Source: Physcomitrium patens (Eukaryota > Streptophyta > Bryopsida > Funariales > Funariaceae). Taken from it: a stretch of DNA of 64,000 nucleotides. The notes below the pieces were generated by a model. The model did not search any database, was not told where the DNA came from, and worked only from the letters and a program-made list of their open reading frames with translations. Below are positions 56,452 through 64,000 of the stretch, one piece after another (within the stretch, counting starts at the first letter, position 1; each line of letters starts with the position of its first letter). The stretch covers positions 11,726,786 to 11,790,785 of the forward strand of contig NC_037271.1 in assembly GCF_000002425.4 (NCBI RefSeq). The letters are read 5' to 3'. Position numbers and translations under genes: made by a program.

Positions 56452-57573
56452 ATGGAGCCAAGTCTAAGAGAGAGGCGTCGAATTGGACATCAATTTACAC
56501 AAGAATCATTAGCTAAGTTGAAGATTGGAGGGGGTGACTTCTTAACATCAACGGAGGAAGATATGTTTCAAGAAATGCTTATTAGACATGGTAAGGCATT
56601 TGCCTTAACTCCTGATGAAATTGGATGTGTGGATCCTAGTATTATAGTACCTATGGTAATCTTTATAGTGCCACATGTTCCATGGGATTTAAAGCCTATA
56701 CTTGTGCCTAGAGCTTTACTTCCAAAATTGATAGAATTATTAAAAGAGAAGGTGAAGATTGGTATTTTGGAACCTTCAATTGCTCCCTATTCTAATAGAT
56801 GGTTCACAGTACCCAAGAAGTCAGGGGCATTAAGGTTTATTCAAGATATGCAACATGCAAACAGGGTGACTATTCGAAATATGGGATCAGGTCCCATAAT
56901 AGATGAAGTGGCTGAACAATTTACAGGTCATGCCATTTATTCTATTGGAGACTTATATTCTGGATATGACCAATTTCAATTGGCTAAAGAGAGTAGAGAT
57001 TTAACTACTATGAAGACTCCTTTGGGTTTAATGAGGATGTGTACGCTACCTCAAGGTACAACCAAGTCAGTGGCTCATATGCAAAATGCTATGAACCAAA
57101 TATTAAAAGAATTTGTACCTGAGAAAACCATTCCATTTCTAGATGATATACTTATAAAAAGAGATAAAGAAGAAGACAAGGATGAGACTATGGAGGTTGA
57201 AGGTTGTAGAAAGTTTGTAAAGAAACATATTGAAGATGTGCCTCAGATATTGGAGAGATTGGAGTCAGTTAATCTCACGTTATCTTTGGAGAAATCAAGC
57301 TTTGGAGTTGATGAGATTCTAATGGTGGGGCACATGTGTGGCAGGTATGGTAGGAAACCAAACCCTGATAAGATTGATGCTATATCTAGAATTAAGGCTT
57401 GTAAAAATGTTACAGAAGCCAGAAGGTTTTTAGGAGCATGTGTATTCTATCACATTTGGGTGCCATACTTTGCCCATATCTCAGAGCCACTATATAAGTT
57501 ATTAAGGAAGAGTAAGAAATTTGTATGGGAAGAAGAACAAGAAACAGCTATGGAAAATCTAAAAAAATTTTGA
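56452..57573 (+). CDS. C1 reverse transcriptase (373 residues)
   Basis: RT of a divergent Ty3/gypsy lineage. Blocks in order: RWFTVPKKSGALRFIQDMQ; IYSIGDLYSGYDQFQLAKES with the first catalytic Asp; LGLMRMCTLPQGTTKSVAHM, where the usual MPFGLxNAPxxFQ becomes TLPQGTTKSVAHMQ; and the active site IPFLDDILIK. An insert of about 30 residues rich in Asp/Glu (KEEDKDETMEVEGCRKFVKK) follows the LDD box. The thumb has RRFLGACVFYHIWVPYFAH. The enzyme would copy element RNA. Confidence 0.85.
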   Translation: MEPSLRERRRIGHQFTQESLAKLKIGGGDFLTSTEEDMFQEMLIRHGKAFALTPDEIGCVDPSIIVPMVIFIVPHVPWDLKPILVPRALLPKLIELLKEKVKIGILEPSIAPYSNRWFTVPKKSGALRFIQDMQHANRVTIRNMGSGPIIDEVAEQFTGHAIYSIGDLYSGYDQFQLAKESRDLTTMKTPLGLMRMCTLPQGTTKSVAHMQNAMNQILKEFVPEKTIPFLDDILIKRDKEEDKDETMEVEGCRKFVKKHIEDVPQILERLESVNLTLSLEKSSFGVDEILMVGHMCGRYGRKPNPDKIDAISRIKACKNVTEARRFLGACVFYHIWVPYFAHISEPLYKLLRKSKKFVWEEEQETAMENLKKF

Positions 57574-58283
57574 GTTCACCACCTGTGCTTAAACAAGTGG
57601 ATTATCAATGTAAAAGTCCAGTAGTTGTAACAATGTATACAAGCCCTATAGCAATTGGATGGGCTATTGGACAAAATGATGTAGAGGGAAGAAGATTTGC
57701 TATATGGTTTGGAGCTAGGGTTCTTACAAAGAGACAAAGGACTTATCTACAAGTTAAAAGAGACCTTTGGGGAATGCTTACAACATTAAAGGTTGAGAGG
57801 AATTATTTGATTGGAGCAAGTATGGTTTTGGAAACAGATTGTTTGCCATTACTTGGAATGATAATTAACTGTACTACTCCAGATATTGCCATGCTAAGAT
57901 GGATAGCCTATATAAGGACATTAAATCCTGTTTTGGTATATATTATTGGAATAGAGAACTTGGTGGCAGATATGTTGTCCAGAGCTAGATATACATTTGA
58001 AGAAGAGATGATGGCATATGAAAGAGGTGAAGATGAAGAAGAAAAGAATTATGGAAGTTCATTTGCTACTGGTGGAATGGATTTTGGTGACAAGGTTCAA
58101 AATTTCTATGAAGGTACGTATGAAGGCAAGTTGAAGGATATTGGAATTTATTTAAGCACAATGAAAAAACAAGAAGGGTGGATGGACAAAACCTTCAAAG
58201 ATATTAGACATCAATCCTATGGTTATATACTCAAGGATGGATTTCTATGGAGAGGCCAAAAAGAGGTGATAAAATCCCATTGA
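57525..58283 (+). CDS. C1 RNase H region (252 residues)
   Basis: RNase H-like domain of the Ty3/gypsy type, with blocks VTMYTSPIAIGWAIGQND, FAIWFGARVLTKRQRTY, LWGMLTTLKVERNYLIGA, VLETDCLPLLGMI and the end NLVADMLSRARYTFEEEM. Compared with other Ty3/gypsy families the first block has a Thr-Ser where Asp-Ala-Ser is usual. Residues 165-252 run into the integrase N-terminal region. It would remove the RNA strand during reverse transcription. Confidence 0.78.
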   Translation: MGRRTRNSYGKSKKILSSPPVLKQVDYQCKSPVVVTMYTSPIAIGWAIGQNDVEGRRFAIWFGARVLTKRQRTYLQVKRDLWGMLTTLKVERNYLIGASMVLETDCLPLLGMIINCTTPDIAMLRWIAYIRTLNPVLVYIIGIENLVADMLSRARYTFEEEMMAYERGEDEEEKNYGSSFATGGMDFGDKVQNFYEGTYEGKLKDIGIYLSTMKKQEGWMDKTFKDIRHQSYGYILKDGFLWRGQKEVIKSH

Positions 58284-59503
58284 GAGTTATAGGAGATCTT
58301 GAAACTAAAATTAAGGTTTTAAGAGAATATCATGATAAACTTTGGGCAGGACATAGAGGAGTTTGGGCCACATATACTAAGATCAAAGAAAGGTATTGGT
58401 GGAAGGGTTTATACAAAGATGTAGAAGACTTTGTGAGTTCATGCACAGAGTGCCAACTACAATCTAAGGTTAGGTATAGAGATGGATTACATCCTACTTA
58501 TCCACCTTCTATACATTTTCAATGGATAATTGATTTGGTAGCTATACCTTCAGGATTATGGAGTATGAAATATTTGGTTTTAGCAAGAGAAGAGTTATCA
58601 AACTATGTTGAAGGAAGGGCTTTGAGAACCAAGACCACGGAAGCAATATGTAGGTTTATATTAGAAGACATCTTCAGCAGATATGGCTATATTGGGAGGA
58701 TGAGAGCTGATAGAGGAAAATTGGATGCCATAGAAGCAAGAGATTTTTTCAAAAGATACGGAGTTCAATTGAAGTTGACTACTTCTTATAATCCTGAAGC
58801 CAATGGAAAGAGTGAAAGAGGTCATCTTCCAATCATTTATGCATTGGTTAAGGCATGTAAGGGTAAATCAATTCAATGGCCTAAACTGCTTCCATTTGCT
58901 TTATGGGCTGATAGAACTACTCATAGTACTGTAACTGGTTATATGCCTATGGAAATAATGCTAGGACAAAAACCTATAATGCCTGCTGAAGCAACCTATC
59001 CTACATGGATGTTTTTGTCTTGGGAAGATAACATTAATAGAGAAAGGTTATTAGAGCTTCGAATCCAACAGTTAAGAAGATTACCTGAGGACCTACAAAT
59101 TGCAGCTGAGAGGTTAAAAGAAGCAAGATTGAAAAATAAAGAGAGGTTTGATAAGACTCATAGGTTAAGGCCTAAACCTATAGAGATTGGAGATTGGATT
59201 CTAGTTTATGATAGCAGCCTTGAGCATCAACATAGTACTATAAAGAAATTTGCAAAAAAATGGTTTGGACCATATGTGGTGGTTATAGTCGATGATAATG
59301 CCACATATACCTTACGTGAGTTAGATGGAGCTATCATTAGAATTCCAATAGCATGGAAGAGGGTGAAGGCTTTCAAAAGAAGAGATAGGCGGTTTCAAAT
59401 AGAAGATCTTGAAGAATTCTTACCTCAATATTTGGACCAAGAACATGAAGAAGAAGACTCTATGAGTGATTCCAAGAAGTCTCAAGAGGATGAAGAAGAG
59501 TAG
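58247..59503 (+). CDS. C1 integrase (418 residues)
   Basis: The zinc-binding region carries HDKLWAGHRGVWATYTKIKE and SSCTECQLQ (HHCC pattern). The core has Asp in FQWIIDLVAIPSG, Asp in GRMRADRGKLDAIEARDF and Glu in SYNPEANGKSERGH, giving a D,D-E triad. The region KIEIGDWILVYDSSLEH-like (near residue 320) resembles a GPY/F-type C-terminal module. The extreme C-terminus is acidic (EHEEEDSMSDSKKSQEDEEE), with no chromodomain. The acidic tail may steer target choice (inference). Confidence 0.85.
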   Translation: MERPKRGDKIPLRVIGDLETKIKVLREYHDKLWAGHRGVWATYTKIKERYWWKGLYKDVEDFVSSCTECQLQSKVRYRDGLHPTYPPSIHFQWIIDLVAIPSGLWSMKYLVLAREELSNYVEGRALRTKTTEAICRFILEDIFSRYGYIGRMRADRGKLDAIEARDFFKRYGVQLKLTTSYNPEANGKSERGHLPIIYALVKACKGKSIQWPKLLPFALWADRTTHSTVTGYMPMEIMLGQKPIMPAEATYPTWMFLSWEDNINRERLLELRIQQLRRLPEDLQIAAERLKEARLKNKERFDKTHRLRPKPIEIGDWILVYDSSLEHQHSTIKKFAKKWFGPYVVVIVDDNATYTLRELDGAIIRIPIAWKRVKAFKRRDRRFQIEDLEEFLPQYLDQEHEEEDSMSDSKKSQEDEEE

Positions 59504-59534
59504 TATGTGACACATACCGGAGGATGTGCAGGTT

Positions 59535-59547
59535 TAGAGGGGGTGGA
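59535..59547 (+). promoter_or_regulatory. C1 polypurine tract
   Basis: TAGAGGGGGTGGA lies directly before the 3' LTR start TGTCGTACTG. It is shared in form by D1, C3 and X and serves to prime plus-strand DNA synthesis. Confidence 0.78.
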
Positions 59548-60798
59548 TGTCGTACTGTAATTACTTACAGTATGTAAAAATTAGTGAAAACATGTAATAT
59601 GTTTATAAGTCTTAATGTGAGTTAGAATAGTTAGTATGTTAATTTAAAATGAATTGAAATAAAAAAAATTATTTGGAAGTTAATTTAGTTTGATTATAGA
59701 GTTTATATTATATAGGATTTAGATAGTTAGTATAAAGATTAAGGGAAGGGAGGAGTTAAAAGATGAAAATACAACTAGAAGGAGGCTTATTAGGAAGGAT
59801 GAAAGTAAGGCATGGTTGGATGAAGGCAAGAGGTGAAGAACTTCATCCCTATTGGTCGAATACCATGCCCAATGGGCTTTGAGGAGGCTGCCCGAGGCCA
59901 TATTAGGAATTAGGGTTCCTCTTTCGAAGCCATTCGAGCTTTTGAGGCTAAGGTCAGAAGGTTTAGGGTTTTGGGTATAATTTGGGTGAAGATTTTGTGT
60001 GATTTCGAGTTTTTATGGAAAAGATATGAATGTTCAAAGATAAGGTGTCAATTTCGTATCTACTATCACTTCTTTTGGGCATCACATACGAATACGGAGA
60101 GCAACGGAAGATCGGCGACTGGATTTGGAGGAAGCATTTTCTCGGCTACACATTCTACTTACTATATAGTGAATTCTAAGATTGGGTGAAGGAGTTATGA
60201 GGCGTTGAAGACAGCACTTGTAATTTGAAGGCAGTAAGTATATCGTTTTGTTGCTAGTTATGGGTGAAGCCATATCTCGAGTTTCTGGACGAATTTATGG
60301 CTCAAAATTTCCATAAGTGTGTGTAATTGGGTTAAGAAGCTTTAAATCAAAGTTTCATAGTATTTGAATAATTACTTTGTGAGATATGAAGGAAGTTGTA
60401 CACGGATGTAAAAAAGCTAGGGTTTGAAGCTACAGTTAGGGTTTTTAAGATATCACAAGATCCAAGACGAATTTACAGTTGAATTTTGGTGTGGTAGTTG
60501 CTAAAGATATATCAGTACTCCATGTAAAATTTGGAGTTGTTTAGACGGTTAGATCGTAAGTTATGAGCTGTTGAACTTCGAGAAAAATTCCTCATAAGGA
60601 TATATAAGTTTTTTATAACACCTTATCAAGTATTTTGGTGTTCTTTGGATTTTAAGGCTTGTATATTGATGTAATTGCTCCAAAGGAGAGGAGTTTATAT
60701 ATATAAAATTGTTACCCTTATATTTCAAACTTGATTGAGTATTTAGTGACAGCCAGAAGCCCAGCGCTTTCTTGAGGCAAACTCTCTCTATCCCGACA
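59548..60798 (+). repeat. C1 3' LTR
   Basis: 1251 bp, near-identical to 52239-53489. I count about seven differences by eye, nearly all transitions. The conserved ATACCATGCCCAATGGGC block lies at 59860-59877. B1 sequence resumes directly after it with ACGTGTTTGGTATCACG. Confidence 0.92.
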
Positions 60799-61107
60799 AC
60801 GTGTTTGGTATCACGATTTGGGAAGGGACTCCCGATGTTTGGTGATTTTGCTAGAGGTAGGAACAACTCCTGATGGTGTTCCAAATATTCTATTTGAAGG
60901 AAGTTACGAAGGCCTCAACAATGATCAAATAACTGGGTGGTCCTCTCGCCCTGGTATGGGACACTACCGATGGTTGAGAGGCCCTATCAATCATCTTCGA
61001 AGAGAACAGAGATCAGAGTATGTGGCGAATACAATTTGTTGCATCATAGATTTCCTCAACATATGATGACCGCTCCTCGTGGAACTCGTCCCTAGAAGGG
61101 GGGGTAA
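60799..61107 (+). other. B1 3' tail and polypurine tract
   Basis: B1 sequence after C1, ending in the purine tract AGAAGGGGGGGTAA (61094-61107) before the 3' LTR. It matches the B2 tail near 30270-30515 (for example the GAAGGCATCAATAATAATTA stretch). The open stretch 60818-61066 reads in the + direction but shows no known domain. Confidence 0.65.
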
Positions 61108-61663
61108 TGTCACGGCCATAATCATGTAAGCTAATAATTACATATAGAAATAGGTAGAAGTAAGTAAAAGTAGGTAAAAGTAAGTTAATTCTATAATATT
61201 TAATATAGAAGCTTCCTAGAAATTTCTTAGATGCTGCTTTGACTTCATAGGTGTCTTTAATTGACTTTTTGGATTAGAAACGTGGTCAAGAAGTTGGCCA
61301 TGTGCCACACATGTTGTTAGCTTGAAGATCAAGCTAACTATGTGGCCCACACGTAGAAAAACTTGCCTTGTAAGTCAAGGCATGTGCCCTACAAAGTAAA
61401 CACATATTGGAGGTCCTATAGAATGTCGCCACATAGCCCCTAGTTAGAGAGTATATATAGAGACAAGAGTGAAGGCTTCTTCACTCTTGTCAACTCCTTT
61501 CTTGCTTCTAGTCTGTTTCAAGGGTCTCTAGTTTTCTTTTGGCAATAGCCATTCCAGTTTTTCTTTCAATATATATACTTGTTTATATATATTTTGTTAC
61601 TTCTCTTTGAGTGAATGCTCACTTATTTGAATTGTTTTTTTCATCGAGTTCTTATCCTTGACA
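61108..61663 (+). repeat. B1 3' LTR
   Basis: 556 bp, starting TGTCACGGCC and ending CCTTGACA, followed by the target duplication GCAGC (61664-61668). About 14 differences from the 5' LTR, all transitions by eye. Confidence 0.9.
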
Positions 61664-61737
61664 GCAGCATCCTCGCAAACACACAATTGATAATTATTTA
61701 AAAACTACTTAACAAAATTCTACAAAATTACTATCCT

Positions 61738-62470
61738 CTCTGGCCCACCTAATTGATGAATTGCCAAATTATCTGTTATTGGTTCTACTGATTCTAGTTC
61801 CAATTGCAAATCTTCATCCTCCTCCAATCCTTCCATCAACTGCTTTCTCAACTGGGCTGAGAGATCTTCATTATACTCTTTCAATTCATGGACTTGAGCC
61901 TCTAGTTTCAAGATCTGGGCATCTTGGAGTTTCAACTGATATTGCTACTTACTCATCCATTCTGAGACATCTTCAATCGACACTTGTGATCGACTCTTCA
62001 CAATTAACTCTTTTTATCAATTTTGCCACCTCAGCATATAAAACTACGATTTTAGACCTCAACCTCTCCGTTTCACATCTGGATTGGTCACTCAATAACA
62101 CTTTCTCTTCAGCCAATAACTTTGCCTTGTTCCTTTCCGCTTGTAACTCACATTTGAATTTCTCCTATTCCAATTTCCATGTCTTGCAACTCTGGATCAA
62201 TTTGTCCCATTGTCCTTCCACAATCCGTAAGATGTGTTCTTTTTCTTTTGTCCAAGCTTCATATTAGTGAATCAATTTTTACTCCAATACCAACTTAGAT
62301 TCTCTAAGTGCTTGGATAGTCCGTTCTTGCTCTTCAATTCTTCAATTTTGATCCAATATCACATTTTTGCTGTCTTCCAAATCCCGTTTGTTACTACCTT
62401 ATTTTTACCACTATTTTCTTTATTTGTAGCTTATTTTGTACTTTTAATTGCAATGATGCTCCCTCTGTTA
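61738..62470 (-). pseudogene. A4 ORF3 remnant, mainly the coiled-coil part
   Basis: Minus-strand sequence matching the C-terminal half of A1 ORF3. The open part is 61935-61720, starting MKLQDAQILKLEAQVHELKE and continuing into an acidic stretch (LEEDEDLQLELESVEP), which matches the family 3' coding end near 4700-4890. Coiled-coil coding sequence continues up to about 62390, and a piece like the MAIES start is visible near 62440. Broken, several breaks. It confirms ORF3 in a third copy. Confidence 0.68.
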
Positions 62471-62770
62471 AGCTCTTAACTAGAACTACTACTCTCGAAT
62501 ATGCAAGGAACACAAGAAATAGCTATCCCAAAAAACAACCCAAAATGACACCACAAAATGATCTCTAACTGAAGCCCCACTCCTATTCTCTTACTACCTA
62601 GTAATAATGATAACATGTTATCCATATTGTCTATTTTTCATCCCCGTCTCATCTAACATATTAGTATTTACTAACTATCTTTTCAGTCACCTCTACACCT
62701 TAATGCACTTATATCATTATTAGGTCTATCTTGAGTCCATTTGAAATCACGTCCTCCAAAAAAATAAAAA
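62471..62770 (-). other. A4 spacer between pol and ORF3
   Basis: About 300 bp matching the spacer of A1 (2878-3198) and A2 in reverse, with recognisable pieces such as the reverse of GAATAGGAGTGGGG near 62575 and of GTCAGATGCGA-like sequence. No ORF is supported. Confidence 0.55.
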
Positions 62771-64000
62771 TCCATCCCAGATTTTATGTATTGTATAACT
62801 GTAATTGGTTCCCATTACTGTAGGTACTAAATCGATGGCCCATGAAATCCTCCAATTGAATAAACCTATTAGAAAAATCTTCAACCACACAATACGACTC
62901 ATGCTTGTAAATTTGAAATTTACTTGGAAAATGATTAAACTAGCTATCATATAGAAATATCAAATCATTGGGCATAAAACTCTTCGGATGTAGTTTACTA
63001 TCATAATAACTCTTCTTCTTTTTTTGAATTGCTTCCATGTTGAAAAGAGCTGTAGTTCGTATTTCATCCAATTCTTTCAATTTTACCAACCGAGAGTGTA
63101 ATGACTCTTTGTCACTAAGTCATTCATCCAAGACAATCTGTAAACTTTGAAACTCCAACCTGATAGATAAAATTACCTCTTGCCCATAAACAAATGGAAC
63201 AAAGTAGAGTTGATAGTTATTTTATATGCAGTATGATATGGCCACAAAGCTGCAAAGAATTTGGTCTCCCAATCACTATCAACTCCCAAAATTGTCTTAG
63301 TCAAGACCTTGCACAAAATTCCATTAGTCTTTTTTATTTATCTATTAGTGCAAGGATGATATGGAGTGGTTTTTCAATGCTTGATCTTGTATGTGTTTGT
63401 CAAGGATGTTATGGTAGCATTTATGAAATGGGTGTTATGATTGCTAACCAATTCCTTTGGATACCCAAATCAAGTTATAATATTCTTGTATAGAAAAGTG
63501 GCCACCGTATTGGTATTATCATTGCAAGTAGCAATAGCCTCTGCCCATTTTGTTACATAGTCCGTGGTGACTAAAATATACTGCTTCTAGCCAAGTTTTG
63601 ACACTGGTGTGATGGGACCAATAAAATCAATATTCCATTTTTCAAACAGTGCCTAAGCTAAGATTGGTACTATTAGCATCGTGGAAGTGCCCGTGAATTG
63701 ACAAATTTGTTGACATGGATCACAACGACGAATAAATTGGTGTGCATCAAAAAACATTGTAGGCCACCAATATGTGGCCATTAAAGCCTTGCAAGCAGTA
63801 CTGTCTCCCACAAAATGACCACCACAAGTATCCAAATGGTAACCTTTTAGTATCGACTATACTTCACTTAGAAAGATACAATGTCTTAAAATGCCATCTT
63901 TACCTTCTTTATATAAAGCATCGCAAATCATCGTGCATAGAGCACTCTTAAAAATGAGTCGCTTCTTAAGATTGTCAATGAAAGTTGGTAGAAAGGTGTG
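62771..64000 (-). pseudogene. A4 integrase remnant, running off the window
   Basis: Minus-strand copy of A1 pol from the end of the RNase H/integrase linker to the pol end. The open part 63835-63653 (60 residues: CGGHFVGDSTACKALMATYW, then FIRRCDPCQQI) matches the integrase zinc-binding region of A1. Core blocks lie near 63390-63620 and the pol end near 62790. Several breaks. Confidence 0.78.

Larger units (their letters stand above)
52239..60798 (+). mobile_element. C1: young, nearly whole family C element
   Basis: An 8560 bp LTR element with two 1251 bp LTRs that differ at about seven positions by eye (0.6%), so it is the youngest element in the window. Flanks ACGC (52235-52238) and ACGT (60799-60802) suggest a 4-bp target duplication with one change. 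Parts in order: LTR, primer-site region, gag with CCHC knuckle, protease-bearing ORF, a small linker ORF, RT, RNase H, integrase, polypurine tract, LTR. Coding sequence looks almost whole, with a handful of breaks. The protein sequences are far from Athila/Tat and chromovirus types and recall lineages I have seen in basidiomycetes and bryophyte-like plants (memory only). It lies in B1. Confidence 0.9.
46718..61663 (+). mobile_element. B1: chromovirus, split by C1
   Basis: A complete family B element of about 6.4 kb without its insert. Both LTRs are 556 bp. The target duplication GCAGC is exact on both sides (46713-46717 and 61664-61668). Parts: LTR, a tRNA-Met-like primer site, gag with one CCHC knuckle, protease (DSGA), RT (YLDD), RNase H, integrase, chromodomain, a basic tail, polypurine tract, LTR. 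The LTRs differ at about 14 positions (2.5%), so it is fairly recent. It is broken by only a few breaks plus the C1 insertion (52239-60798). RT and RNase H motifs resemble chromoviruses of the fungal/vertebrate type more than the usual seed-plant ones (memory-based). Confidence 0.9.
45884..64000 (-). mobile_element. A4: family A element, reverse strand, split by B1
   Basis: On the minus strand from the right edge: integrase (64000 to about 62790), spacer, an ORF3 remnant (about 62470-61738), 3' untranslated sequence, then after the B1 insertion (46718-61663) the polypurine tract and the 3' LTR (46693-45884). The sequence TTTGCGAGGATGCTGC.. rejoins exactly across B1. It was inserted into B3. 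Its 5' part is beyond the window. Broken, with many breaks. Confidence 0.82.

Noticed and set aside
52235-60803. A 5-bp target duplication for C1
   Set aside because: Five-base flanks AACGC and ACGTG do not match in register; only the 4-bp reading ACGC/ACGT fits, and it agrees with X and the solo LTR.
1-64000. Host genes, tRNA, rRNA, or bacterial/phage genes
   Set aside because: I looked for tRNA-like folds, rRNA-like conserved blocks, splice-containing host-like coding sequence and operon structure and found none; all coding similarity is to LTR-element proteins.

Overview
The window looks like AT-rich heterochromatin from a large eukaryotic genome, most likely a plant. The main reason is a Ty3/gypsy family of Athila/Tat type whose primer-binding site resembles the tRNA-Asp complement used by plant Athila/Tat elements. 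The other families (a chromovirus and a divergent Ty3/gypsy lineage) resemble groups I recall from fungi and non-seed plants, so the host group stays uncertain. I see no host gene, tRNA, rRNA, CRISPR array or prokaryotic feature. Essentially every base can be assigned to an LTR retroelement fossil or a piece of one.

Four families account for the sequence; the names are local to this report. Family A is Athila/Tat-like, with an extra ORF after pol in most copies. Family B is a chromovirus with a C-terminal chromodomain. Family C is a divergent Ty3/gypsy lineage with ~1.25 kb LTRs and a protease reading DHGS. Families D and X are gag-bearing relatives of C in which no RT or integrase is seen and which look non-autonomous.

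Layout: 1-5694 is the 3' part of A1 (+), lying inside C2 (-, 5695-7966), which lies inside A2 (+, 7967-11742), which lies in D2 (-, 11743-12559). A solo C LTR (12560-13817) sits at the LTR/internal junction of D2. A D LTR (13819-15170) is shared by D2 and D1. D1 (-, 15171-27117) is split by a complete A3 (16962-24642). 27118-30704 and 42231-42575 are the chromovirus B2, split inside its 3' LTR by X (30705-42226), which itself contains C3 (35481-40531). B3 (42576-45883) follows. A4 (-) begins with its 3' LTR at 45884 and resumes at 61664 to the window end. A4 is split by B1 (46718-61663), which is split by C1 (52239-60798).

The relative ages agree with the nesting. By eye the two C1 LTRs differ at about 7 of 1251 positions, the B1 LTRs at about 14 of 556, and the A3 LTRs at roughly one in ten. 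Points most worth following: a 4-bp ACGT-like target duplication shared by C-clade insertions; the extra coiled-coil ORF of family A; a near-identical ~1.14 kb patch between two D LTRs whose edges are diverged; LTRs shared between adjacent elements; and a set of poly(A)-ended tandem units inside X.
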